DNA of 64,000 nt from positions 22,692,001-22,756,000 of the forward strand of contig CM106586.1 of assembly GCA_048013815.1 (NCBI GenBank), written 5' to 3'. The position numbers and the translations under genes were made by a program. This DNA is from Setoptus koraiensis (Eukaryota; Arthropoda). The first letter of the stretch is position 1. Every line of letters begins with the position of its first letter. Shown here one piece after another: positions 26,501 to 37,908 of the stretch. The notes beneath the pieces are model-generated. The model did no database searches. It was not told the DNA's origin and worked only from the letters and a program-made list of their open reading frames with translations.

Positions 26501-29194
26501 ACAGCCGGCTGACGGGCACTTCGGATTGGCCCGCCGGCCCGTTGGGCCGCATTTTGCCGACGAGTGGGCGCCGCCCGACGAGTGGCCCGGCTTACCGGCG
26601 GGCGTCGCCGTTGCCTGGCCGCCGCCGCCGCTCGCTCCCGCGGCCGCTCGGCCGCCCACAGCCGGCAGCGGAGCAGCAGACCCGGCCACCATGACATTTG
26701 GCACAAAGCTGGCCGCTGGCGCGGCACTCATCTGGTGCCATTGCTGCCGGTTGGCGGCCGCCGTTATGGCAGCGGCCTGCTTGCTGGCGGCCTCGCTCAT
26801 GGCGCACACAACGGGCGTCAGCGGGCCGTGCGGGTCGGGCGGCCCGCCGCCACCGCCCACCGCAAACTGACCGCTGGACGCCGGTGGACGGCCCGCGGCT
26901 GCCTGGTAGCCGGCCGCCTGGTAGTACTGGCCCACGATGCCCACCGACGGGCTCGCAAACAGCGGTCGCTGGCCAACCGACGACGCCAGCTGATTGAGCG
27001 TGCTTGCGTCGAGCTTGCCGCACTGGGCTCGCTGCGGGCCGGGCTCGGCCGTTGCGCCGCTCGGGGGCGCTGCCGGCCCGACAGCGCACAGGTGAGCGGC
27101 CTTGGCGGGCTCGTCCTGTTTGGTGGGCGCATCCGTTGCTGTTTGCAAATGGGCTCCAATTGAGTGCTCGTTTGACTGTTTGCTGCTGTTGTGCTGCGCC
27201 GCCGGCCGGCCTATATAACGGCCCGCGTACAGTGTGTGCGAACCGGAAGTGCCGGCCAGGCCGCCCGACGCGTGGAAAGCGTGATGCTGCTGCGGGCCGC
27301 CGCCGCATTGCTGATTGTTTGTTGTGGCGCTCGTTGTCTGTTGCATAATCGCGCCCTGATTGCAGCCAGCGCCGGATGTTACGTAATGCTCTATTATGCC
27401 ATTGTCCATTTGGTGCTGCTGCTGACGAGCCGCATAGTAATTGCTGGCCATGTCCAGCTGATTACTGTGCTGACCAATGGGATGGTTCAGGTACAGCTGA
27501 TGGTGGTTGAGATACGCGACGCTTGGTGTCGCCATGGCCGCCTTGATTGGGCTGGGCCCGTTATAGTGCTGCTGCTGCTGTTGATGGTGGTGGTGGTGGT
27601 GCTGTTGTTGGTGGTGCTGATGCTGCTGCTGGAACAGCGCGTCGTCCATAGCTGTGTGCTCCTGCGGGCCGGTCGAGCCCGCCAGCGACGGGTAACCGGT
27701 CAGTTGAGTGGCTGTTGTAGCGGCCGCAAAAGTGTTGTACTGGGCCGTTGCGGCAACTTGTTGGTGCTGCATCATTGTTGCGGCACTATTCACATACCGG
27801 CCGCCGGCCTGGTGGCCGCTCAACGGGCCAACGTTACCCGTGGGCGCGGGGTGCGCCGATGCTGGGCCCATTAGGTGAATGGGGTGTGTGTGGCTGAAGT
27901 GGCGCTGCGGTTGGCTTGGGGCCGCCTGCCCGCCCCCGTTCAAGTCGCCGGGTGCCGGGTCGACAAAGCTGCCCATGGAAGCGGCCGCAATCGGGTTGGT
28001 GGGGGCTGCCGCATTGGACAACGACACCGCCGAAACGGAGGAGCTCGACGACGATGACGAGCACGAGTTGGGGGTGCCGCTCAGCGCTGCACTATCCACG
28101 TGTGAATAGTGGTTAGTGGTAGTGGTTTGGTTGTGCAGTGGCGCCGCCGTGGTGCAGTGTTGCTTTGTCACTGCGCTGTAGTTGTGATACTGTTGTTGTT
28201 GTTGTTGCTGTTGTTGCTGTTGTTGCTGTTGTTGCTGCTGCTCGTTGTTGGCGTAGCTCTGCTGACAGTTGACGGGCGCTGTGTCCGAGTTACGCAACAG
28301 CGAGCTGGCGCCCTCTGTGACTGCGTGCTGGCTCGTCGATGACATGAATGGCAGCTGTTGTTCCAAGTTGCAATTGTTGTTGCTGTTGTTGTTGTTGGCG
28401 TATTGCTGTTGCTGGTAGTGTTGTTGATACTGTTGTTGTTGTTGTTGTTGATGTTGGTGGTGTTGATCGTGGTCGGCGCTGAACAAATTGGCCAGCATCC
28501 CCTGATCGTGGCTACCGTTTCTGGCGCTTGTCAGCGGATCGAGCGTTATTTTGTTGTTGATGCTGTTGTCGTTGATGCTGTTGTTGTCGTCATTGTTGTT
28601 GTTGTTGTTGCCATTATTGCCACTTGTCATAGTTGTCGCCGACGATGATGAACTGGCCCCCGTTGTGCTGCTGGCGTTGTCAACGGCGGCCCCATTGTAG
28701 GCCCGATGTTGCTGTTGCTGCTGTTGATCCAGGTTGTGGGTGTTGTTGTGGTTGCTGTTGTTGTTGTTGTTGCTATGTAACGATGTCGCCGATTGGCGAT
28801 GATAGGTCGCTAGGTGCTGCTCCGATGGCGACGCCGTTGAAGATGTCGCGCTCGAGGGTGTTGTTGCCGTTGGCCTGCCGGTGCCCACTGACGGTGGATA
28901 AAGCGACGGGTACGAGGCATTATAGTGCGAGTTGGCGACATTATCCGAGCTACCGTTGTCCGATAAATTGCTATTGCCACTGGTGCCCATTGTGTGAGCG
29001 CCCAAAATAGTGTCGCCGGCCAAAATCATGGAGGCCAGCGAGTCGCAATTGGTTGCGATTGTCGGAAATGTGAAACCGGCCGCCACCAAACTGGTTTGCT
29101 GTTGCTGTTGCATACTGTCAATCATATCCAATCCGGTCAGAGTAGAGCAGCCGTACGAGGGCGCATTGCAGTCGGTGAATTGGTGCGCGGCCAT
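23502..29194 (-). CDS. POU class IV homeodomain transcription factor (Acj6/Unc-86/Brn3 type), very long
   Basis: Nuclear transcription factor; the family specifies sensory and other neuron identities. CDS join of minus exons 29194..26175 and 25992..23502, about 1,836 residues against about 400 for Acj6 or Brn3. The start is the first ATG (29194) after a TAA at 29239; a more upstream start exon is possible. The POU-specific domain spans the intron: ELEEFAERFKQRRIKLGV, GSLSQSTIC, then RFESLTLSHNNMIALRP and LQAWLEAAE; the Arg codon is split AG|A. The POU homeodomain lies at about 24035-23860, with RKRTSIASSEKRSLEAYF and recognition helix VRVWFCNQRQKQKR, the class IV signature. Between them are about 620 residues rich in N, Q, S, T and D, where family members have about 20. 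The N-terminal 950 residues are also low-complexity (Q, N, H, G, A), with a possible remnant of the POU-IV box at SYPSLYPPS. The tail has two long poly-Ser runs. A donor-like CTAG|GTGAGT in the linker (about 24731) could allow a shorter isoform. Confidence 0.9.
23636..23800 (-). repeat. Poly-Ser codon tract in the POU4 tail
   Basis: TCG/TCA codons code two poly-Ser blocks of about 15-18 residues each, separated by RGSSSSTR, just after the homeodomain. The plus strand reads as GAC repeats, which produces a false acidic frame. Confidence 0.85.
28190..28250 (-). repeat. Poly-Gln codon tract in POU4 exon 1
   Basis: On the minus strand this is a CAG/CAA mixture coding about 18 consecutive Gln residues. 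Interruption by both codons suggests selection at protein level or age rather than a fresh pure-CAG expansion. Confidence 0.85.
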
Positions 29195-29874
29195 CGCTGC
29201 CAATTGGCGCTTGACCAGCTCAACTGGCTCAATCAATTAATTGGCTTGATTAACGAGTGACAGCGCTTGTATTTAGTGATTTATGACGGCAGTCTGAGAG
29301 CGCGAGGTTGATACAGGGGGAGAGACAGGGTTGAGAAGGGAGCAAAGAGTGTGAATTTATTGACTGATTGAGCACCACTGTGACAGCTTAAACTGAGACG
29401 AAAATCGATCGACAGATATAGATTTGAGCGGCCCAAATTGAACAAAAATTGCCAACAAAAATTTCATTTTCGCCATTGGTCAAAATCGAATCGGCCGTGT
29501 CATTCATTGGATAGATCCATCAGATCATGAGCTGTGTCCAAGAGCAAATTCGCGCCAATAAAGTCGCCTATGAATTGAGAGTGATTACGCGACAATTATT
29601 AAACCGCAGCACCAACTGAGGCCCACAGACCGATGGGCCGGGCGACAGCGGGTCAGTGCGGAGGCTCATTTGTGGCGCACACCGTTTGCGGCACCCGACC
29701 GTTCGGGTTTGAGCACCCTCGGCACGGGTTTAATGGGCGCGAAACGAGCCCAAGTTTAAGTGGGCCCATACCACTACATGTGGCATAACTGTACAATATA
29801 CATGTAACTGCATAATATACGTGTAATATTGTGGCATAAATTAACTTGTTTATATTGTTTGTCCGTATCAGCGT

Positions 29875-29937
29875 GCGTTATGCAACGTCCGGCCCGCGTT
29901 ACGCAACGTCCGGCCTGCGTTGTGCAACGTCCGGGCC
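29875..29937. repeat. 21-bp minisatellite, 3 copies, carrying a TTRYGCAA core
   Basis: Copies at 29875-29895, 29896-29916 and 29917-29937 share GCGTTRYGCAACGTCCGG. The variable core is TTATGCAA, TTACGCAA and TTGTGCAA. It lies about 0.7 kb upstream of the POU4 ATG. Confidence 0.9.
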
Positions 29938-30752
29938 CCGCATGTGAACGGTGGGCGTGCTCACAATCATAATAATGATAATAGTTGGCGGTATCATTAT
30001 GATTGCTATTATCATAATGATCGTTAAATGTTAACATATTGGCCACTGGCCGGCGTAACAAGGTAACCGGGTCGGCGGCTCGTGGCACGAGCTCACTTGC
30101 CGACTCGGTTTCGCTGGCAATCGCTGGCACGTTGGCCGCAGCGATTGTGCACGTACCCAGTGATGGCAAACAGCGCTCGTCGAGATTGAAACTAATTTCA
30201 GTCCCAACGAGCGCCGCTAATTGATTCATGGGATTTGATTGCGACGCTACCTAGTGGCTGCGTTGCGACAGCGGCGGTGGCATCGCAACGCTAGTTAGAT
30301 TAGATTGGGCCACTGACCGACGGCGCCATCGCCAACAGCGACAACAACGACAACAACAGCAGCAACGACAACAACAGCAGCAACAACAGCAACAACAGTA
30401 ACAACGACAACGGCAACAACGAGCCCGCTGATGAGCGCCCAATTGAGCTAATTTGTATTTTTAAATTACAAATCAACGTGATGTGACTACTACTGTTTGC
30501 ACGCGCTCGCGCGTTATTGCACTCGAGCTGCACTTGAGTTGGTGCACGTGCTCACCGTGCGGCCGGCACGTAGGCATTAGCGTTGGTGCAGTGACAGCAA
30601 TCACAACAGTGCATTGACAATGCTTGTTACTTATATTGTTTGTTTGCTAGCTTGTTGGTTGCCAGTTGCTTTGTTTGGCCGAAATTGCATTTGAATGCTA
30701 ATTAGTGTGTCACAATGTAATCACTTTTGCCGTGCTGGCACGAGCCACAACA

Positions 30753-30848
30753 ATCTGGCCACTCGCTTGTCCCGTGATCTGGCCACTCGGTTGTCCCTTG
30801 ATCTGGCCACTCGGTTGTCCCGTGATCTGGCCACTTGGCTGTCCCGTG
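30753..30848. repeat. 24-bp minisatellite, 4 copies
   Basis: Four head-to-tail copies start with ATCTGGCCACTCG and end with TGTCCCGTG, differing at one to three positions. The repeat keeps several frames open; these are not genes. Confidence 0.92.
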
Positions 30849-31196
30849 AGAGCCAAGTCGCCTATCCGGTCAGCGGTCAAGCCCGACCGGTCGACCGCTG
30901 AAACTGGACTGCACTGCCGACGAGATTGCGGCCGGTCGTCAGTGTCCAGTTGGTCAGTTGGCCAACTGGCGGCATCTGACTGACTAATAATCTGACGGCT
31001 AAGTGACAGTATCAGCTGATTGGCTGCTGCCACTAGGGGCTGTGTGACTTGTGACAGTCGCTGGCCGTTGGCTGTCGAACAACTTGTGTGACTCACAAGC
31101 TGATGCAACAGCGCACAGTGACAGATGTGCGCAGGCGACAATGAAATTGAAATTGAAACTCAAACAATGACAGCGCCATCGACTTATATCCAATCA

Positions 31197-31284
31197 GATG
31201 ACGGCCGATCGAGTGACGGCCAGTCGAGTGACGGCCAATCGAGTGACGGCCAACGAGTGACGGCCGATCGAGTGACGGCCAGTG
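31197..31284. repeat. 15-bp minisatellite, about 6 copies
   Basis: The unit GAGTGACGGCCAATC (variants GATC, AGTC) repeats across the interval. Confidence 0.9.
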
Positions 31285-31347
31285 AGCTGAAACGGAAACT
31301 GGATCAAAAATGCGATTAACGAGCGTACCTTTTGTTGTGTGATGAGC

Positions 31348-31408
31348 CAATCAGTCGAATCGGTCGAATCGGTCGAATCAGTCGAATCGGTTGAATCAGT
31401 TGAATCAG
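31348..31408. repeat. 9-bp array, CAGTCGAAT-type units
   Basis: About seven copies of CAGTCGAAT/CGGTCGAAT. It reads as repeated Val-Glu-Ser on one strand and Thr-Asp-Ser on the other, with no gene context. Confidence 0.9.
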
Positions 31409-31844
31409 TGGCGCAGTTTGCGACAGTTGCGCGTAGCACGTGTTTGTTGCACAGAGATGTAACTGTTTGTTGTGGCGAGATGCGTCTGACACGAGTTGTG
31501 AGGGGTCAAGTGTGTGTATCACTAGCGGCCCGTGTGTGTGTGTGTGTGTGTCGTAATAGGTTATGTAAGTGTGCGGTAATAGGCAATGAAACATTTATTA
31601 GATCATCAATATTTGCAAGTATTTCCATTAGCTTCTAGTCGCTTGTATTCAATATTAATAACTTGTCGTGGTGGTCGTCGTTGTTGCTGTTGTTGCTGTT
31701 GTTGCGCGTGTAATCGATGAATATTTAAGTTGATTACCTAACGGTTACTTGTGGCGGCCGCAGTGTGTGTTAGCTGTGTCAGTTGCGGTGTGATAGCGGC
31801 ATTCCGGATGCTCTCATACATGAATGAATTCCATAAATGATGAT

Positions 31845-31908
31845 TCATGAATGAATGAATGAATGAATGACTGAATGACTGAATGAATGACTGTATGTAT
31901 GTATGAAT
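31845..31908. repeat. (GAAT)n / (GTAT)n microsatellite
   Basis: Imperfect GAATGAAT tetranucleotide repeat grading into GTATGTAT. Confidence 0.9.
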
Positions 31909-32219
31909 ATTTACATTGTTAAATGGGCAGCGCTAAACGGGGCTCGCGCTGGCATGTCGTCGTTGTTTTTATTCTTGAATATCCGAATGCACAAAATAAG
32001 CGCAGTAATCATTACCGATCATTAAAGATAATCACACACCGTTTGATATTCATTCAATCATGCTCACTGTTCATCATTGTTTGCATGCTCGCAACAACAA
32101 CACCGACAACACCGACAACAACACCGACAACAGCGACAGGCTTGCATAACATCATTAGCTGTTATTACCTGGTTGCGTCACCGTGTCTCTAGTTACTGTG
32201 TGCATGTATCAGTGCATGC

Positions 32220-32221
<2 letters not shown>

Positions 32222-32252
<31 letters not shown>
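32222..32252. repeat. (GT)n microsatellite
   Basis: About 31 bp of uninterrupted GT repeat. Confidence 0.92.
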
Positions 32253-32253
<1 letters not shown>

Positions 32254-32390
32254 CTATAAATTATTAAAACTATTATCCGCTGTTTGTGCCGCATCATCTT
32301 AATCACTCACTGATTTACCGTTACACAAACTCTTGCTCACTGTTGCTCACTGGCACCCACTGCTCGCGGGCCCCAGGCTAATCAGCTGGC

Positions 32391-32440
32391 TTGTTGTTGT
32401 TGTGGCTGTTGTTGTCGTTGCTGTTGTTGTCGTCGATGTT

Positions 32441-32471
<31 letters not shown>

Positions 32472-32500
32472 TTGCTGTTGTTGCTGTTGTTGTTGTTGTT
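32391..32500. repeat. TTG/CTG trinucleotide tract
   Basis: About 110 bp of TTGTTGTTGCTG-type repeat; the complementary strand would code poly-Gln, but no gene structure surrounds it. Confidence 0.85.
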
Positions 32501-32712
32501 AAATAATGCGCCCAAATATATCACTCGAATGGAAATAAAATGAGCCAGCGACGACTATTCATACTATTACTTGCATACTGCTTATGCATGCATACATATT
32601 ATAGGTGTGCTATACCGTGTTCCACGCCGCCCGCGTACATATAAATAAATATATACCGCTCATATACCGCGAGCGCGCCTACCCGCCACACATACACGGC
32701 CTACTTGTATTG

Positions 32713-32839
32713 TGGATATATAGCGGGTATGCGGCGGGTATATAGCGGATATATTGCAGGGTATGTGGCGGATATATGGCAGGGTATGTGACGGGTGTAT
32801 AGCGGATATATGGCAGGGTATGCGGCGGGTGTATAGCGA
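32713..32839. repeat. Degenerate GGCGGGTATATAGCGGATATAT array
   Basis: Phrases such as TATAGCGGATATATGGCAGG and GTATGTGGCGG alternate four to five times, giving a higher-order unit of roughly 45 bp. Related words occur just upstream (32620-32700). Confidence 0.8.
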
Positions 32840-33930
32840 TTATTAATCAGCTACTATTGCTATTATTCATCGGTTGACCATGCAAAACAATGTTTAATTT
32901 ATGATTGAAGTGACTCTTATATTTGGCGGCGCTCCGATCGCCAGTTGATGATGTCTGCTCTTGTTTACGGTCACCACTTGTGCGCGCTGCCGACGCCTCG
33001 TTCAGCCAGCTCGCAACTGCACTCACAGTTGCGCTTGACACAAAAACGCCCGTTACGTAACCCTCCGTCGCCATACGACTGTCATAGCAGTCGGACTGTG
33101 TGTGCGTGCGTGTGTGCGTGTGCGTGTGTGCGATATTAATAAACACGCGGCACGCGCAGAGAGATTGCGCAACTGGCAGCGCGTGCTCATGCAAACAAGT
33201 GGCGTGAGTCGCACAACGTGGCACCGCTGGCACCACTGGTGATTTATGGCCCAACTAGCGATAGCCCGTGGCGCAACACTCATGCGATCGCGTGCAAACA
33301 AGGTGCCACCTGTCCTGTCGCGCTGACTGCGCCACACGCTCGCGCGACACACAGTCATGCGCGCGCCCTCTCAGGTGAGTTACCTGTCGAACGCGGCTAT
33401 TGGTGTCGCGTTCGTGCGCCGTTTGGCCGTTCGGCTGCTCGGCCGCTCGGCTGGCAGCACCATGTCGCCGCCGGTCGGATGTGAGCGGCCGCATCTACCC
33501 GCGGCCGTGTGACGAGGCACCCAGCGAGAGCCACCAAACGAGCGCGTTGTCACACGAATTATCTAGTTACGGCGATCGCACGTTGCGCCGCGACACGCCA
33601 GCCCATCGATGCGGCGCGCGCGCGTGCAGGTCGATAGGTCAAATGGTGCCGTTATTGCATAATAGCTTGCCCATTACGTAATGACGCCATTGTGTGTGAG
33701 TGTGTGTGTGTCGGGCCAGATATTGGCCGCCGCACATTGCGGTGGCTGGCAACGGTCGGTTGTTGGTTGGGCGCTGACAGATGGACGCTCGCATCATCAG
33801 TCGCTGTTGTTGTTGTTGCTGTTGTTGTTGCGTAATGATGTGGTGCTGTCCGTCTGTCATAATCATCATTGTTGCGCAACTAACCTGCGACTGCCATAAT
33901 GATGCCCTTCGAGGCCGCTGGCCGCCGCTG

Positions 33931-34035
33931 TCGTCGTTGTTGCTGTCGCCGTTGTTGCCGTCGCCGCTGCTGCTGTCGCCGTTGTTGCTGTCGCCGCTGC
34001 TGCTGTCGCCGTTGTTGCTGTCGCCGTTGTTGCTG
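33931..34035. repeat. 15-bp minisatellite, 7 copies
   Basis: Seven adjacent copies of TCGCCGTTGTTGCTG, with TCGCCGCTGCTGCTG as a regular variant, some copies alternating. Confidence 0.95.
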
Positions 34036-34656
34036 GCGCGTGTGAGCGGGCCGGAATGCGGCGCGTATCGCCGACATCACGAGCCGGGCCGCAACTCGTG
34101 CAACTCGCCCGACCAGCCCGACCAGCCCGACTCGCCAAACTCGCCAAACTCGCCAAACTGCACGCCATACGCAACTGAGTATGAGCAACCACATCCGCTG
34201 TGCGCGCCACATCTCGTGCCCAGTCTCGGCAATCGGCCCGCGTGCCAGCTCCGTCCGCGCTCTGTGCTGGCTAGACCGGGCCGCAACCCAAGCGGCGGAC
34301 GCAGCGGACGAGGCGGACACGGCGGACGAGATAGCCATCTCAACAACTGGCCAGAGTCAACGGCACGACACAATCATCGCGCTGAGTGTGGCACTTGCCC
34401 GTGAACAGCGACCGCTGCACGTGCTGCACCCCCCGCGCGCGAGTCGTGCGGTGCGCTATTGGTTTTTCAATAGTTTAATCTTGAATAATGGATTCTCTAC
34501 GCGCGCATTACATAATGGCTTACGTAATACAAATCGACAGGCCCAAAAGTGCAAACTTGCTGCCAGCGAGTTGCACAACTCAATAAACGTAACTTTGCCC
34601 GCTCGCCACTTTCGCTCGCTGTCTGGCCGCCGCGGTCGTTGCGGTTGTTGTTATTT

Positions 34657-34780
34657 CTGTTGTTGTTGCTGTTGTTGTTGCTGTTGTTGTTGCTGTTGTT
34701 GTTGCTGTTGTTGTTGCTGTTGTTGTTGCTGTTGTTGTTGCTGTTGTTGTTGCTGTTGTTGTTATTGCTGTTGTTGTTGT
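34657..34780. repeat. 12-bp minisatellite CTGTTGTTGTTG, about 9 exact copies
   Basis: Nine exact copies fill 34657-34764, then a degenerate extension. The reverse strand is CAACAACAACAG. It yields open poly-Cys, poly-Leu and poly-Thr/Ala frames that are not genes. Confidence 0.95.
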
Positions 34781-35389
34781 CGCGGTTGCTGTCGCGGTTG
34801 TTGCGGTTGCTGCTGTTGCGCTAGTTGTTACGCTAGTTGTTACGCTTGTTGTTGTTGTTGTTGTTGGGCACGATGCTGACAACTGGCAAACACACTGACA
34901 AATTACAGTGTCGGCCGCCAGGGCCCTGAGCCGCGGTCGTATCAGTGCCGCCGGTGGTGCAGTGTCAGTGTGCCACTTTCCGCTGAAAAGTGCCCCTTGC
35001 CGTTGCTGTTGTCGTTGCTGTTGCTGGCGTTGTTGCTGCACAACTTCGAGTGCCAACATTGAACTTTGCGGCCCAATTCCGCTAATTTGTTTTATTGCAA
35101 GCGAGCTTTTTTCAACAGTTTAACTTTATTTTCTGCGGCTTTTTTCCCGCTCGGCCCCTCAGTCCACAATTGGGGCCCATTCGGGGCCCAATGTGAGCCG
35201 CGTGCCGACTGGTGGCTGTTGAGGGCGACCACTCAAGAGAATTGCTTATCGGCCGCCTGCCAAACGCTCTTTGCTCCTCCGCTGCAATGTCGGCCTCAAT
35301 ATTGGCTGGCGCTGCTGGGGCCCCGAGCCACAATATACCGACAATAGCCAGACAAATATACAGAGTATATTTGTCACTCGGGCACAGTA

Positions 35390-35455
35390 TATATTCAGTG
35401 TCTATGTATTCAGTGTCGATGTATTCAGTGTCGATGTATTCAGTGTCGATGTATG
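35390..35455. repeat. 15-bp minisatellite, 4 copies
   Basis: The unit TGTATTCAGTGTCGA is present in three exact copies and one variant, plus a partial copy. Confidence 0.92.
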
Positions 35456-36061
35456 CGGCTAGGGGGCAATGTAGCAATAATGAAGTAATATAGGACAAGC
35501 CACCTATATCGGGCCGTTGGCGAGTCTCGCCGAGCTAAGCCGGGCGAGCTTGCCAGTGGCGAGGGGCGCATGCGTAAATTAACAAATGAAAAGAAGGTGC
35601 CCGGAGGTGGCCTATATTGGTGCAAGACCCCCCCGATACAAACAATGGCACCACCACATGAGCTATTCAGTGCAAGTTGGCTGTCCGGTGGCTCATCAAC
35701 GCGCCAATCAGCGCCATCTTGTCAGCAAAGTTAATTCTTATCGAAGAGGTCAATTTCTATAATACAGTCCAGTTGATTATAAGTTGATTATGTAATGCAG
35801 TGCGCTGCAAGAGTGACTGCCACCTAGCGTACGTTTGTCACGCTATATTGTGTTATATTTGCCGAACCGTCCTAACGACTGACAGCCGACTATCCATGCT
35901 TGACTCATCCACGGTTGACTTATCCATGGCTGACTTATCCATTGTTGACTTATGTCCACTTAGGGGCGCATGTGACGCCAAAGTCAACTCACTAATGTTA
36001 TTGTTGCGCAACAACAACCACCACTGGACAGGTTGTTACCTGGCCACTATTGGCCACCAGT

Positions 36062-36092
36062 CACACACACACTGGTGACCAGTGTGTGTGTG
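36062..36092. repeat. Near-perfect palindrome with CA/GT arms
   Basis: Fifteen-base arms (CACACACACACTGGT and its reverse complement) meet around a single G at 36077. The core CACTGGTNACCAGTG also occurs at 4805-4819. Confidence 0.85.
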
Positions 36093-36376
36093 TGTCAATT
36101 ATTCGATCGATTTACACAGCGCAAATTAACGCACCAAATGGACGTGATAATAAGTCGATTAGTGCACTGCCACGTGACTAATGGCCGGCCGCAGCCTTCA
36201 ATGGCCGAGTGTGTCCGGTCATTATGTCGCTGACCGACCAAGAAGTAGCGAGCTTATTTATGTCGCAGCCGGCCGGCCAGCGAATGAATAAATAAATGGC
36301 CCTCTACTGGCCATAAATGCTAGCTACTAACGACATATAAATCTTCTTCTGGATAATTCTTCTTCGCGCGCGCATA

Positions 36377-36433
36377 TCGGACATGGCGCGGCCGGATATG
36401 GCGCGGTCGGATATAGCGCGGTCGGACATGGCG
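36377..36433. repeat. 15-bp minisatellite, about 4 copies
   Basis: The unit TCGGATATGGCGCGG with variants (ACATGG, ATATAG) runs head to tail. Confidence 0.9.
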
Positions 36434-37832
36434 AATATGCGCGCACTGACAGCGCGACGCAATTGTGTGCGGCGCTCAAATAGAGCCCATCAAACCATAG
36501 AGCACACTCAGCTCGGACACGCTGGCCACGAGCTGCAGCTCCCAACACTAACGAGCGGCCATCGCGAGTGCAATGTTATGTAATGGACGTATCGCCGTTG
36601 CGTCGGTGTGCCGACCGTCGGGCATCTAATGCGGGCCGGCTAATGAACAGCTCAAGGTGATAGCGGTAATTGTTAGCCAATCTGGCACTCTCAACAAGTT
36701 CACCTGAATTATACATCATTATGTGTCATTTGTTGGCGCTCATTGTCTTACTGTCTCATTGTGTCGCTGTGTCGTTGTCTCGTTGTCTTACTGTCGCACT
36801 GTGTGCGCGTGTCGGGCCACAACAAATTTGCGCGTGTTTTGTCCGATGGGTGTCGTCGTCGGTCGTTGTGGGCCGTCGCCACTGTTGCCATTGTCGGCGA
36901 GTGGTCAGCGCTCGCGGCGACACTGGCCGTAGCATAATGTCCACTCAATGAGCCAGATTGGACCGGGTTGCTCGTTAGCAGTGGCACTGTCACCCACGCC
37001 ACTGATAACGAGATAACGGCACTGGAATGGCCCCGCCAACATAAATCAAACAACTGACCACTTGGGTGCGCTGCCGCCTGCGACCTGGCGCACTTGGCTA
37101 ATTTGCTAATGCATTCTCTCTAATGCACTCACTTGACTCTGGCCCCGGAGCTACCACGGGCCGCACTGTGCGCCGGACCGCGGGCCGCACCACGGCCCAT
37201 GGCACAGGTAATGGTGGCACCACTGCCGACAATTATATTATATTGTGAGCTAACGAGCCGGCACAGGTGAGCCGGCCCTATAATGTGCCGGCGGTGGCAT
37301 ATGGCGATCGAGTGGTCAGTTAATCAGTTTTCGTTGTGCAAACTCATTATTATTGCACTGATTGACCACTGCAAGTTGCCGAGCTCGAGCGAGGCGCCAT
37401 CTGCCTGCACAAACAAACACTGCCACTCATTTGCATCGCGCCAGATGGCGCCTCGCTCGCCGCAAACTAACTCGCTAGCTACCAACTCGCCAGTGCCAAC
37501 TTCGAGCCGCCAATGCTTGTAAATATCCGTATTTCCATTAAATATAATCTGCGGCTGCCTGTCAAGTGTGACAAGTCACTTGTCGCAACCGGTTGTTTGT
37601 ACACTCGATATCTGACACGAAAAATTATCTGCATTACATATATTTATATGTATAAACTGATTTGGTTTGTAGGCAAGATAAGTGGCTCGCCAGCGAGGTC
37701 GCAGCGAGCCAGATAAGCCGACAATTACGGCGGCCGGCGCCGTTCTAAATGGACGAGTTACAAGTGAAGGGAGTCGCGTTCGGAGTTGAAGTGGCTCCAT
37801 TGTCGAGACGTTTGCACTTGCAGTTGGGCTGA

Positions 37833-37908
37833 TATCTGGATATTCGTATATCTGGATATTTGTATATCTGGATTTTTGTATATCTGGATATTTGTATATC
37901 GGGATATC
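37833..37908. repeat. 16-bp minisatellite, 4.5 copies
   Basis: The unit TATCTGGATATTTGTA is repeated with one change per copy and ends at GATATC. Confidence 0.92.

Noticed and set aside
34181..35059. Open frames with poly-Cys, poly-Leu or poly-Thr
   Set aside because: They are translations of the 12-bp CTGTTGTTGTTG array in different frames and strands, with no start context, domain or splice structure.
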